Positions 9,691-21,006 of a DNA stretch of 64,000 bases are shown here, piece after piece. Position 1 is the first letter of the stretch. Each line of letters begins with the position of its first letter. A program made the position numbers and the translations under genes. The notes under the pieces were generated by a model. The model made no database searches. It was not told the DNA's origin and saw only the letters and a list, made by a program, of their open reading frames with translations. The stretch lies in assembly GCA_951394045.1 (NCBI GenBank), contig OX595988.1, positions 3,611,352-3,675,351 on the forward strand, in the 5' to 3' direction. This DNA comes from Nitzschia sp. DOCU1 (taxonomy: Eukaryota > Bacillariophyta > Bacillariophyceae > Bacillariales > Bacillariaceae).

Positions 9691-12361
9691 GTGCAAGGTG
9701 TTGCGGTGGCAGGAAAACTGTTTCAACGAGGCACTAGCACACATGGGACACCCTCCGACCCGGATAGCTGCTTTATTGAAATGGGTTGTAATGAGAGTTT
9801 TCTGGCAAGTCTATCAGGAGGTAAGCGTGCGGGTGGAACGCGGAGCTGCGTAGGTGGCCGACCTGTCTGATAGATCCCAGCTAGACTCTGTAATTGCAAT
9901 AGACTACTACTGCTTGTTATCGCTATATCGTTAGTGTACATACATTTACCGCTGGCAACCACTGCTTGGCCAAGGATTGAGTTGATACAATCCAACAGGA
10001 TTGGGCAAGCACCAGGAATAGATTTGTAGCCTCCCGTTGATGCGAAAGTGCGGGACGTCGTGTGTCGACTGCGCTCAAGCTAGTGCTCTAAAAGTCGTCT
10101 CCGTGATCATCGACGACGACTACCGTAGCTCTACGTTCCAAATTAGCTATGAGAGGCTCTATCAGATACATCCTGTAGCAGCGGTCCGTGATCATCGACG
10201 ATGACTACCGTAGCTCTACGTTCCAAATTAGCTATGAGAGGCTCTATCAGATACATCCTGTAGCAGCGGAGGGTAACTCAATTTACTAATGATTCACTGC
10301 GGCGCTTTCTTTCAGCATCAATTATACGCAGCTTCTCTCCTGGGAATCATCTGCACGCTCGAATAGCCATGACAATCGTCTTTGAAGGGGCTGGAACATG
10401 CGGTATGATTGCTACATTTACGGCCTAGTAGAATTGATTCAACACGCCGGTGCGAATGAAGTGTAGCCGCACGGAGCAATGTACTGATAGCGCCAGACCC
10501 TATTGTAGCTATAACTCCTCATGTTTAAGTCGTACAACCGATTGGAGCCATCAAGACTAGCTACTACAAGCAGTTACTCAAAAATACCGGCAGAAGGTTT
10601 AGCATAGTACCCCGTTTGAGTAGTAGAGCTTCTATTATGTGACCTTGGAAGAATGCATTTGCAAGAAGTAGACAAGATCTCGTGTGGGTCAAGTTTTGTT
10701 CTACTCGACACGGCAGATTCGGTTCATTGTTAGCCAACGTGTGTTTGCCCAATTCCTAGGTTTGATGGACTTCACTCGACAATGAAAACGGAGCTGCGTG
10801 GCCTCCACGCACTCTCAGATTTCACGTTGACCTGGGTTTCATTCCGGAAGTGCGCCTGAAGTTGTTCTTACGACATGCCTGCACCAATAACTCGAACCTT
10901 AAGTGCAACTCCCCAAACAGAACGAATAGACTTAAAAAGTCCGATCCGATCGTTGATCCGATCGTTGCAGCATTTTCAGTTGCATTCTCGTCATTCTCTC
11001 TGGTTGTTTGATCGTCCACTGAACCGCCAGCTTGCCCCCCTTCCGCGTAAACTTGATATGGTAGTTGAGAAGATCTTGAACAAAAAAAGATGATAGACCG
11101 CTCCCCCCGTCCTATCGTCGTCTGGGCTTTAGTATATCTTCTTAGAATCCACCACAGTCTATGCCCAGATAACAACTTGGCATGAACGGGCGAGCTGCTT
11201 TATCTCCAACCTGAATCAACATACTCAAAGACAGCGAACATGAAGATTCGGACAAGGAATCGTCGACTTGACTAGAAGGTGCGTCATCGTCCGAAGATGG
11301 AAACATGTCTTACAACTCCGGCATACGGCCAACGAGTAAGCCGCCGGTGTCATGTAAGAGCAGTGTTCCACATTTGATCCATCCAAAAGGATACACTGCC
11401 CCCAAGCTCAAGGGAACGTTTTCAATGCTTAGGCGGGCATAATCTACATTTTCAAGATTGCCGTCGGAAATTATGTCAAGATTGTTGACTATCGTCCCCA
11501 AAATAGCATAACCCGAGACAGAGAACGCGTTGGTAAATGGCCCGACATCACCCCTATAAATGGGACATCGACGAGCTGGTAGACTTGGCCGTTGTAGGAA
11601 GGAGCTTCCAGTCGTCGTTTTTCTTCTACCTTTGCCGAAGCCGAGTTCGAGTCATGTAACCTTTCGTCCGACGGGCCCGTCCTCCCATCACCATCGACAC
11701 CAGGAGCTAAGCCAATTCGACAAAGGAACGATAGCGCCGCCATCAAACGATTCGGGAGTCAACACATAGCATATTAGGAGAGAGTGGCCGTATGAGCACC
11801 CTTGGCCCCAAACTAAGGTGACCGTGGTAGAAGAGGATCACGGCAGACGTCGCCAAATGATGTTTGCGACGGAAGAGCCACGCCGATAAGGAGAAAGGCG
11901 GAGCGCCACATTCGCCTGTCCCGGGTCCTATAAACATTCTTTATAAACGCCGATGGGGTGCCAAGTCGTGCTGAAGAGGAGCTAATGTTGTAATATCAAG
12001 GATGAGTGGCGGCGTCATAGGAAGATACGATAAGAAGTTTTCATTACGGGTCAACACAAGATTTTTGGAGGTCTGATGAATCTTGGGGATGTATGTGCGT
12101 TGCTTCTCCAGTTATCTAAGTAATCAAAACTTCGTGCCATTCTATTCATTGAAAATAACGCCTCCTAACGCTATGCTGTATGTGACCAGACTGTTGGAAA
12201 TGAGCGCGTCAATTTCAATTTTAATATGGACAAAATATTAATAGCCGTGGATCCGAGGATGGCGAGCTTTCGTTTCCCTCCCAGTGGATGCCAGAATTAC
12301 ATACTCCGCGCCTCTCGATCATCGAAGACGTCGAATCCATCCCCGAATGAAAAACGGGATC
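9691..12361. other. Long intergenic region
   Basis: About 2.7 kb in which I see no gene. It contains the 85-bp tandem duplication at 10100-10269 and a 12-bp tandem GATCCGATCGTT at 10943-10966. Open frames on either strand are short and without recognisable features. Confidence 0.5.
10100..10269. repeat. 85-bp perfect-register tandem duplication
   Basis: Two adjacent 85-bp copies (10100-10184 and 10185-10269) differ at one position (ACGACGAC versus ACGATGAC). Each starts TCCGTGATCATCGACGA and ends GTAGCAGCGG. The near identity implies a recent event. Confidence 0.95.
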
Positions 12362-12547
12362 TGGCACGATCGGTTGTTGACAGCAGCGCCGCCATCCGAT
12401 AAATGGCAGGTGTATTGCTGCTGCTGTTGGCATGAATCCGAAGCCCTCTCCTCAAAAGGATATTATTTGGCACGATCAGGGCCAGCATCCGATTAAGAAC
12501 GGCCAGGTACACGGCTATCAATAAGTTCAAAACTCATAAAATTGTTT
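12362..12547 (+). promoter_or_regulatory. Promoter region with elements shared with the downstream paralogue
   Basis: TGGCACGATC occurs at 12362 and TTGGCACGATC at 12467, the second followed by CATCCGAT. The box ACTCATAAAATTGTTT lies at 12532-12547, 46 bp before the ATG. The same elements occur upstream of the paralogue at 16814-16926, so they are likely core and proximal promoter elements; CATAAAA may serve as the TATA box. Confidence 0.6.
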
Positions 12548-12577
12548 TCTTATTGTTGAACCAGCTAACAGAATACG

Positions 12578-14117
12578 ATGAACAAAGGATCAAGAGCTAT
12601 GAATCTGCTACTGCCGTTTTTAATTGCCTTGTGCGCTACGGCTAGTACTTCCTTCGCCTCCCACCACCAGGAAACGACCTTGGTTCTAATGACTCCTGGT
12701 ATTGTCCGTCCTGTTGCTAGGATTCGTGGAAGAATCTTGAAAGGCGACGACGATGATGACGACGACCACAACGATAACAGTCAATCAGGAGCGTCGCCTG
12801 CGGATGAGACTGCAACTGGAACCGATCACGGCATGATGATGGATGAAAAGGCCGTTGATGAGGATGGGGGAGAAGAAAACGGCAACGAGGAGCACATGTC
12901 TGGCGGCATGACTTCAGAAGACCACGCTTCAGGAGATGGCCACGGCAAGGGCGGCAAGTCTGGTCGATCCATTGTTGCTCCGACCATGCGCATGTGCACC
13001 ACTGGTAAGTTGTACTTGGCTCGGAAGTAACGCATTTCTTCGTTCAGGAACTCAACTGTTGTCGTTTTGTCTTGCTCCCCTAGATGAAACCAAGGACCGA
13101 GTCAATTTCGAATGCCGTGCCTCGTCCGAAGATACATCATCCACCATCAAAGACACGCTCAGCTTTCGAGTCGGAGCCAAAAGCGGAGACGCTCTCATGA
13201 TTGGAATTAAGTATGACAATAAAATTGACTTCGGCAATACCACCATGATGCATCACGCAGAGAACTCCACATCGGTGGAATACACATTGGTGTATGATAG
13301 AATCATTGAGTATCGCAAGAATGGAACTGCCCAGGACGACCACTATGAGTGGGGTGTCGATGAAGTCGTGAATACTTGGCCATTAAAGGATTGGCAAGAC
13401 TTGACTCCAGTACAAAACATTAGTGATCACTTGAAATTCTCGGTTTCGGACGGAGTCGCATCCTTCAACTTTACCATTGCGCAAGCCGACTCTGCCAATT
13501 TGACTGCCAACCGCATGAAGATTGACTTTTTGTTGGAAAACTATCCTTGGGATGCATCGGGCGATACTTGGATTGCCCTAATCAGTCACGTCGAGTCCAT
13601 TCGCAAGACTACCAGCAGTGGAACGGGTGATGGTGGTCGTCCAGGTGGTCCTGGACATGATCTCGTGAAAGAAGTTGTCGTGAACTTTGACCCGTCGGTG
13701 AATGAAACCATGGATTTTATTCCCTTTGGAGAGTACACCTGGGCCAACACGGCCGAGGCATCTGGTGCTATCCCCACCGACCCAAACGCTACCGACGGCA
13801 GTACCGGGGTGGATGTTCAAATCGGACGCTCTGCCACGGACAATCTCACTGACTCTTCTTTGGCTGACACGAGCAGTAGCACTGGCAGTTCTACCATTCA
13901 AGTCGTGGCTTCGACATCTCCTGACATTGAACGACCCGATGGATCGACATACAATGAGATTGCCTATTCTTTTGTGGGCGAAGGCGCTCAAGGTGCAAAC
14001 TTGATCTATTGGGACCCCGAGGCGGGCGTGGGTTACAACTCGGCTTCGTCGGCGATGGCTCGTGGTGTAGGGTTGCTAGCTTCCATGACCGTGGCTGCCT
14101 TTATTGCTTGCTATTAA
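12578..14117 (+). CDS. Secreted or cell-surface protein with RGRxL site, paralogue A (486 aa, two exons)
   Basis: Exons 12578-13004 and 13084-14117; the 79-bp intron has GTAAGT and CCCCTAG borders and splices ACC ACT G|AT GAA ACC in frame. Domains: signal peptide (about 1-27, LLLPFLIALCATAS), a short propeptide-like stretch ending RIRGRIL, a run of seven Asp and an acidic Asp/Glu/His/Gly/Met-rich linker to about 135, then MRMCTT and a conserved roughly 260-residue domain (FECRASSEDTSST, YTLVYDRIIEYRK, YEWGVDEVVNTWPL, MKIDFLLENYPWDASGDTW). The C-terminus is hydrophobic and ends IACY, fitting a GPI-anchor signal or a membrane segment. I do not recognise the domain. RxL cleavage sites before acidic peptides are known from diatom biosilica and secretory proteins; a role here is inference only. 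Paralogue B lies 2.9 kb downstream. Confidence 0.85.
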
Positions 14118-14423
14118 AAAGCCATTGTTTCTCTGTGTGATAGCAACTCACATGGCCAGTCTTCATTGTTCCGCCGGAAAAATAACTCCAATAAATGTTC
14201 CCATGTATATCATGATGCTTCGACCGCATAACGCTTAGCTCTCAGAACCTTGAAAGATCTTTCGACTGTGACCGTGGATGCATCGTCGAATTCCAAAACA
14301 ATAGTGGCGGTATTCATAAGACAGCATGTCAAAACTGGAGCGATGCTAGCATTCGCTTCCGACATGCATCATCCGGCGTGGGTATAACATCGCTGGCACG
14401 TCTACCTCTAACGACACACTCTA

Positions 14424-14660
14424 TTGGGCCAAGACGAGACCAAGGCATCCAGTACTACCCCCACCGACTGCAATGGTACCGACGATGGTACCAGTGCCGA
14501 GGTTCGAATCGGACGCTCTGCCATGGTCAATCTCACGGGCTTAGGGTGGTGCTTGGTTGCTAGCTTCAAGGGCCTGTGCGATGGTGGTCTTCAGCTCGAA
14601 TCTGCATGGTTTCACCGAAACCATAACTCCAATAGTCGATTTATATACCTGCAGTTCTCA
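14424..14660 (+). pseudogene. Fragment of a third paralogue of the secreted protein family
   Basis: About 140 bp matches the C-terminal part of paralogue A: PTDCNGTDDGTSAEVRIGRS corresponds to PTDPNATDGSTGVDVQIGRS, followed by a remnant of GVGLLASM and a 3' end containing CATAACTCCAATA like that of A. The preceding 14118-14423 is the 3' flank of A with no gene. Tandem duplication followed by deletion explains it best. Confidence 0.75.
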
Positions 14661-14727
14661 TAACCAGAAACGAGCCAATGTCTCCAAAACGCAGATGCAT
14701 CGTCGCCTTTTGAAAGAGTAGCAGTTG

Positions 14728-15327
14728 TCATACGACGGGCATCCATCCGACCAATATCGAACGTGCTAGAACGGGAGCGATAGTGACGGCGTCTAGTTCC
14801 AGTATTGCCACATCAGGTACTTCGTTTTCGTGCGGATCGCCCAGTAGTCCATTGGAAGCAACCAGTGGGTTCGTAATGACCGACAGGACATCATCGTCCT
14901 CCAAGTCGTCGTCGTCGTCTACAAACTCTCCGTCGTCTGTAGCGCTGGAGACTTCATCAGTCCACACTGAAATCTCGGCCGTTCGGGCAGGACTAGCAGC
15001 ACAGTGATGAAGTGCATGCAATTCTTGTCCGATTTCGCCTTCAATTCGAATTTGCGGATTGTGCCTGTCGTCACCAAGGCCATTTTCAATGGTGGAAAGA
15101 AGCAATGCCATGGCTTGAGAGTGCCGCATTCGGCGGGCTTCACTATTCACTGAAGTAGCCGAGCTTTCCCCTATCGAGGAAGACGATAACGTCCAAACAA
15201 TCTTGCTGGACATTCGAGCAAGTGCCAAAATGTCAAACGAAAGAGAATAATGGACTTTGATGTGTTGGAGAGCCTCTGTGTGCATCGGAGGGAAGTGATG
15301 GTGCCTTTCGTTTGGCATTTTGGCCAT
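14728..15327 (-). CDS. Hypothetical acidic protein (199 aa)
   Basis: A 600-bp open frame on the minus strand starting at ATG 15327; an internal ATG at 15213 (MSSKIVW) is an alternative. The sequence has a Ser-rich N-terminal third, a helical segment RRMRHSQAMALLLSTIENGL, then an Asp/Glu run (about nine acidic residues around FVDDDDDLEDDD) and a hydrophobic end. No domain is recognised. Length without stops and the structured alternation of charged and hydrophobic segments favour coding, but there is no paralogue or motif to confirm it. Confidence 0.35.
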   Translation of the reverse strand: MAKMPNERHHHFPPMHTEALQHIKVHYSLSFDILALARMSSKIVWTLSSSSIGESSATSVNSEARRMRHSQAMALLLSTIENGLGDDRHNPQIRIEGEIGQELHALHHCAASPARTAEISVWTDEVSSATDDGEFVDDDDDLEDDDVLSVITNPLVASNGLLGDPHENEVPDVAILELDAVTIAPVLARSILVGWMPVV

Positions 15328-16813
15328 GGACTCCCGCCAAAAGTGTCGGATCGGGCCTCGCTGAATTCGCGCCGGCACGTCCCATTTTGGGTTTCAGTTC
15401 TCGGGGACAAAATAAATTCGGGGGTTTCGACCCACAAAGGAACCATCCCCTTCTTTTTTCCATCATACATCATCGACCAGCAAGCTTCACTCAGGTAGAA
15501 GCTATCGATAGGTAATCGACTTGGATGGTAGTTGCACCGGCAGCGAAAAGAAAAAGGACAATTATGTTTGCTGCACACTACCGTAGCTAGCTAGAGACTG
15601 CCCATTTATTCTTTATCCTAGTAGTAGTGTTTGGTGTTGTTTAACGAGGACCCGGCGTCGTCATGTCACCTGGCATTTTGGCTATACTTCTGCTGGCGAA
15701 ATAGCGCCGATTGGGGGTTCGATGCGGGGAATACTCAACATCGGCAAACGAAGAAAGAAGCTGTTGCGTGGAGAATGATCAATCACAACGTTGTTGGCGG
15801 CGGCATTATGATAGGTGCCGGCCCACGTCTCCTTGTCGCAACGGCAACTACAACAACTACTAGCCGGTATTAGTAGCTACTTTTATCAGTAGCAAATAAT
15901 CGCAGTTAGGAAGCCAGTAGAACTGTATGATCATACTGCTAATCCGACATTACCAAAAAGAACAATTACAAAGTGCAAGAGGAGCATCCATTCTTGTGTC
16001 AATGTTTCCAGGATATCGTCTTGGCGGTCTTCCGAGGCTCCTCGGCCGTTCTTCCGCCAAACCGTAGTACTACAACTAGCTGAACTGCAGCCGCAGCTTC
16101 TCCTTTTGAAGAGACCACCGCCAGCATCACTACGATTTGCCCCGAAATAGCCGTGGCTCGTAGTACTAGTAGCTAGCTATCGTAGTAGGAACCCGCGTCT
16201 TCGACATCTAGCAACGAGTCTTGATTCCAGCATTAGTCGTGGAAGATCGTGTAACCATTAGCGCACCAGTTCTTGCCTTGATTTCTGCACCTTGCTCTTT
16301 CTTCTTTGGCCTCGTCCGTTGACTTCTTCTGCAAGAACTCCTCCATCACAACTACTGTATCGTGTTTCTCGATTGCTAAGAACTTCCTGGAATGCGGCGG
16401 TGTTAATGCAAGTCGTGTTGCACGAAGCTATAGTTGTCATCTCATTGCCTAATAATAACACCGTCGTGGCTAGTTGGAGTTGGTGAGAAGTTTGCATCCG
16501 TGGCAGTCGAAACTAATTTTTGGACTTTGTTGAATCTTGTGGATGCGATTGTGTTGCACGCACTTTCCCTTTAAATACCATAAACCTCATGTCAAGGCTT
16601 ATATATAAATAACGTTAATAACGGTGCGCGTTGTCGGAACGAGCGTGTCGACTTTCATTTCTCCAAGGACAAGAAAGTCGCGACCCGATTCCCCCCTCCG
16701 AGAGAGGTGAGGTTTTGGTTGGCTTGTTGTAGAGACAGCATCACATACCAAGCGTGTCTCAATCATCCACCATGCCAAGTCCCCACCACGTAAGAATGGA
16801 ACGAGGATGTATT
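15328..16813. other. Intergenic DNA
   Basis: No supportable gene. Short frames only; frequent TAGCTAGC, CTACTAG and CCGGTA strings typical of the intergenic DNA in this window. Confidence 0.5.
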
Positions 16814-16926
16814 TTGGCACGATCGCTTGTCAAGCAACAATCGTGCCAATTGACATCCGATCAACGGTCGGCATGAAGAAACCGATCGATCGAAAGGATG
16901 GTTGACTTGAACTCATAAAATTGTTT
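16814..16926 (+). promoter_or_regulatory. Promoter region of paralogue B with shared elements
   Basis: TTGGCACGATC at 16814 and its inverted form ATCGTGCCAAT at 16839-16849, followed by GACATCCGAT, then ACTCATAAAATTGTTT at 16911-16926. All are shared with 12362-12547 upstream of paralogue A, while the surrounding sequence has diverged. Confidence 0.6.
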
Positions 16927-16991
16927 GTCAATTGACCAAATTGCAAAACGTACATACTACTCTCCTATCAAGCAGCTCAACGATCATGATT

Positions 16992-18452
16992 ATGAACAAA
17001 GCATTGAAAATCTTTTTGATTGCCTTGGGCAGTACGGCTACTGCTGCCTACGCCGACCAGCACAATGACAAAACGACCTTGGCTCTGAAAACTCAAGTTG
17101 CTGGACTTGAACGCCCTGTCGCTGGAATTCGTGGAAGAATGTTGCAAGGCGGCGACGATGAAGATGACGAAGAGATGGAAATTCCAGAACCAGAAGTAGA
17201 GACTGAAGAAGAAGAGGAAGTTGCCGATGTTGAGGAACCAGAGGAGGCCGATGCTGAAGAAGAAATGGACATGGCGTCAACAGACGAGGATGTCTCTTCT
17301 TCTGGGGATGCCAGCGGCGACAGGTCTACTCGATCTGGAGTCCTTGCTCCGACCATGCGCATGTGCACGACTGGTAAGTAAAACTTCACTCTGTAAAGAC
17401 GAGCTCTATATTCTTCATTTCGTCAAACATCAAAAGCTCACTTGTTGTTGTTTTGTCTTGCTCTCTCAGATGAAACCAAGGATGAAGTCGATTTCGAATG
17501 CCGTGCTTCATCCGAAGATACATCCTCCACAATCAAGGATAAGCTCAGTTACCGAGTCGGAGCGAAAAGCGGAGATTTTCTCAAGATTGGCATTGACTAC
17601 AAGAGCAAAATTGAAACCACCGCCACGGACATGGAAACCAAGAACACCACAAAGGTCGAGTACACGTTGGTGTATGATCGAATCATTGAGTATCGCAAGA
17701 TTGGAACTGCCGCAGACAACCACTATGAATGGGGCGTCGATGAAGTTGTCAATACCTGGCCCTTGGAAGCTTGGCAAGACATGACTCCCGTCGAACCCAT
17801 TGGTGACTTGCTGAAATTCTCCGTTTCGGATGGAATCGCCTCATTCAACTTTACCATTGCGCAAGCCGAGTCCGTCGACTTGACTGCCAACCACATGAAG
17901 ATTGACTTTTTGTTGGAAAACTACCCGTGGGATGCGTCGGGCGATACTTGGCTTGCCTTGGTTAGTCATTTGGAGACCGAGCGCACGATCAAGACCAAGA
18001 CCGATGGAAGCGATGTTGTTGAAGACGTTGTCATTGACTTTGAGCCAGCCACCGCTGAGAATGCTATTGAATATATACCTTTGGGAGAATACTTTTGGGC
18101 GAAGACGGCCGAGGTTTCCGGTCCTGCCACTGCTGACGAGATGGACGTTCTATTGGAACGCTCTGCCGACAATATGACTGAACCTGCTCTTAGTAGCTCC
18201 GGCACCGTTACCATTCAAGTCGTGGCTTCGACATCTCCTGAGATTGAGGTGGACGAAGGAAAGACCTACAGTGAGATTGCCTTCTCGTTTGTGGGAGAAG
18301 GCGCCCAAGGTGCAGACTGGATCTACTGGGACCCCGAAGTTGGTGTAGGATACCAGGCCTCGTCGGCTATGGCTGGTGGGGCTCGGTTGGTGTTTGGATC
18401 GTTGATGGCATCCATGGCCGCGACGGTGGCTGCCATGATCGTTTGCTATTAA
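16992..18452 (+). CDS. Secreted or cell-surface protein with RGRxL site, paralogue B (454 aa, two exons)
   Basis: Exons 16992-17373 and 17470-18452; the 96-bp intron has GTAAGT and TCTCAG borders at exactly the same codon as in paralogue A (ACT G|AT GAA). I chose the ATG at 16992 by homology to MNK of A; ATG 16986 is two codons upstream. Signal peptide about 1-20 (IFLIALGSTATAAYA), then PVAGIRGRML followed by an Asp/Glu-rich stretch of roughly 70 residues, MRMCTT, and the same conserved domain (FECRASSEDTSST, YTLVYDRIIEYRK, YEWGVDEVVNTWPL, MKIDFLLENYPWDASGDTW). The tail is hydrophobic and ends IVCY. The acidic linker differs strongly from that of A (Glu-rich instead of Asp/His/Met), while the domain is nearly unchanged, so composition rather than sequence seems selected there. 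Function unknown. Confidence 0.87.
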
Positions 18453-20405
18453 AAATCCAGTGTCGCTTTTTGCAATAGCGGTCCTCCATATGGGCAGTCT
18501 GTATTGTTGATATAATAACCCCGATAGCCCATTCGTATATTTGTTATGATACTTCGATCGCGTACAGTTCAATATTCTCGGGACCGCGACCCTGCAAGAC
18601 TTTGATTCTCGCCATCGGAGGACAGCGCTGCCAAACGCTTTGCATGCGTCGTGCTCCGCATACACCACATGGTAGGAGCATCGCACTTTCATCATCATCC
18701 AAAAGGACCACCACTTTTGACATCCATCTTTTGTGAAGTTCGCTTTTGAAATGCGCACTCCATTATGGAACAAGAAGGCAACAAGTTGATCTTCGTTGAT
18801 GGGGGTTGTAGTTCTCGCCATTTTCTCTTCGGGTGCAGACACATCATATCTTTTGGGGACGAAAAAGATACGACGCGCGGCGGCAAGACCAAATGACTTC
18901 CGCCAAAGCGCTTCCACGTGGAATGCAACGCTCCGGCCCATCCAACCAGTTATCGCCTCTACTCCATCCGTTGCCTCCAAATGCGAACCACTGCTAGCTA
19001 GTAGAAACCCATCCCTGATAGCTACTACGATGCGAGTAGCCTCGTTTCGCCTTTCTCCCTTATTCCTAATCGCATCGACGATCCACCAAAGGCGAGGAGA
19101 CAGTTCGCATCGATGATCATCCTCCGAAAGCATCTACCTCGTCCTCCAGCATCATCCTCCTCGGCGTCGTCATTGCATCCTCCTGGTACTATATCGTAGT
19201 ACTAGTCTTGAATCCTCAAATGCCAGAATGGAATAAGCGGATAGAAATAACTTTCGTATCGCTACCGGTAGGTTTGTACTATCGTAGCAAAAAAAGACGA
19301 CTTCTGCTTCATCTCTCATGTTGATGCATGCTGACAAAGGGACGACGACTTATCGGCTTCTACAAGGGTCGAATTCTTCTTCATGTACCGTAGCTTTGGA
19401 TCGATAAGCGCCGGCACATTTTGCCCATAGGGCTATTTGCTCCAAATTGTCGCCAATTCTCCGTTCGTCTTGGATGAAGTGAAATTGTATCTTTAGCTAG
19501 CTCATTTTCCGCGGCAAATCAGCACAGCATGAATGACAAAATGTCAATGGTTCGAGTTCTGGACGCATGGGATGGAACCGAGCTTCTGTAGCGAGCAAGA
19601 AGAAAACCAACAGCAGCATCTGCTCAGCAGCAGGGCACGATAGCTAGGTAGTGCTAATTGGTGCCTTTTTGAACTCGAACAGGTATACCGGTAGTTTTCG
19701 TCAGATGTTTGTTCATCATTCCGAGTTCTTCTTCTACCGGTAATATGGTTATCGTAGTACGAATGTGAGTCATGCAAGGCCGTAATGCATAATCTACCTT
19801 AATACAACGCTACAAGAAATCTACATATCAATACGCTAATGCCTTGATCTCTAATTTCTCGTTCGTGGTTCTCCTTGCCATCAATCGATCGCGTCATTCT
19901 CACGCACTCGTCATGCCACCATTTCATGATCGCACAAATAACCCTATCAAAACAATGTTTCGGGGTGTTCTTCAACTCAACTTCGGGCCCAAAAGAACTA
20001 CGAAACGCATAGTTATTTAAGGCAGAGACACTCAGACAAAGCAATGGTACTATCAACAGCTATACATGACATTTTTTGTACTGTACGATTATGATGTTCA
20101 ATGATACTATATCTGGCATACAATGCGATTGGGCTTTTGCGGCAGAAGGGGCAAAAAGTTCGTGACGGAATCTGATCCGTTCCTACCATCAACTCATTTG
20201 CTCATCCTTTTTCTCATGACACAATCTTGATGCATTCACCAGTATCATCAATACCGCAATAGCAACTTTGTTAGAAGTCGACGGCTATCGGCAAAAGGAA
20301 GATCCAGAACAAGTCACCCATAGTACATCAGGTCTATTGAATTCCACTTTTCCTCGTTTTGATATCGAGGTTTCACACTCAGCCCCACTGCATCACAATT
20401 CTGCT
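18453..20405. other. Intergenic DNA
   Basis: No gene supported. A long minus-strand frame (18150-19133) overlaps the end of paralogue B and is treated as a shadow. CTACCGGTA-type palindromes occur near 19263, 19687 and 19735. Confidence 0.45.
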
Positions 20406-20408
20406 ATT

Positions 20409-20415
20409 TTATATA
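20409..20415 (+). promoter_or_regulatory. TATA-like box before the small acidic-tail protein at 20431
   Basis: TTATATA lies 16-22 bp before the ATG at 20431, so the leader would be very short. Alternatively the start is the next in-frame ATG. Confidence 0.35.
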
Positions 20416-20430
20416 CTTTCAGTTCTTACG

Positions 20431-21006
20431 ATGAGACAATCGGAGGGGCTTTCAAACAAACCAGGATGGGGGCGCAATAATAATGATCTGTTGTCCCGAG
20501 AACAAGAATGGTTCTTGGAGGAAGAAACTACAGGACTGCAGCAGCAGGACGATCAAGGTGAAGGCTCACGCCGAGCTAGATTCTCTTTTCGTCCTCGATT
20601 CGAGCCACATTCCCTAATCAGTCTTCGCGAGGCTGCATCATCAATTGCACTCAACCATATGCTGCTACGACGAGCCGACGCCCCCCACCTCATTGCTGCC
20701 GGCGAAGGCAGCTTTCCACCACTGCCGCCCTTCTTCCACCGCCAAGAGTCGTTCGATGCAGAAGGGGTGGCAGTACCACAACTTCCAGCGATTCGACTGA
20801 ATCTCTCTTATCGCTATCCCTGTCACTTTCAAGAACAACACGAACGAGGACCAGAGGGACGACGACGAGGAGGAGTTTCTTTCGGAAAGAGCAAGTCCGG
20901 AATGTTGTTGAATATTTTGGACAATGTCATGGCCATCCTCGATGATGAGGACAAGGATGCACTTGGCGAAGAGCTGGTCTTGCCATTGGGGCCAGCCCAG
21001 CAATAA
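20431..21006 (+). CDS. Small acidic-tail family protein (IDEVL family), 191 aa
   Basis: Function unknown. The frame is open further upstream, but the ATG at 20431 (MRQSEGLSNK) is the first followed by plausible sequence. The protein is mostly disordered: Gln/Glu-rich (LLSREQEWFLEEE), then Arg/Pro-rich, with a helical segment ISLREAASSIALNHMLLRR. It ends MLLNILDNVMAILDDEDKDA plus a short tail, which matches the amphipathic-helix-plus-acid motif shared by genes at 40656, 43418, 47525, 51745, 57404 and 58926. Apart from that motif, similarity to the others is low. It lies between non-genic DNA and the broken histidine kinase. Confidence 0.6.
   Translation: MRQSEGLSNKPGWGRNNNDLLSREQEWFLEEETTGLQQQDDQGEGSRRARFSFRPRFEPHSLISLREAASSIALNHMLLRRADAPHLIAAGEGSFPPLPPFFHRQESFDAEGVAVPQLPAIRLNLSYRYPCHFQEQHERGPEGRRRGGVSFGKSKSGMLLNILDNVMAILDDEDKDALGEELVLPLGPAQQ

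Noticed and set aside
8857..9744. A 295-codon minus-strand open frame
   Set aside because: Antisense to RPS2, Ser/Thr-rich shadow of the Gly/Arg codons.
18150..19133. A 327-codon minus-strand frame beyond paralogue B
   Set aside because: Partly antisense to paralogue B, no domain and no paralogue; the paralogous position after A has no counterpart.
19549..19565. tRNA B-box-like GGTTCGAGTTC
   Set aside because: No A-box or cloverleaf can be drawn around it.
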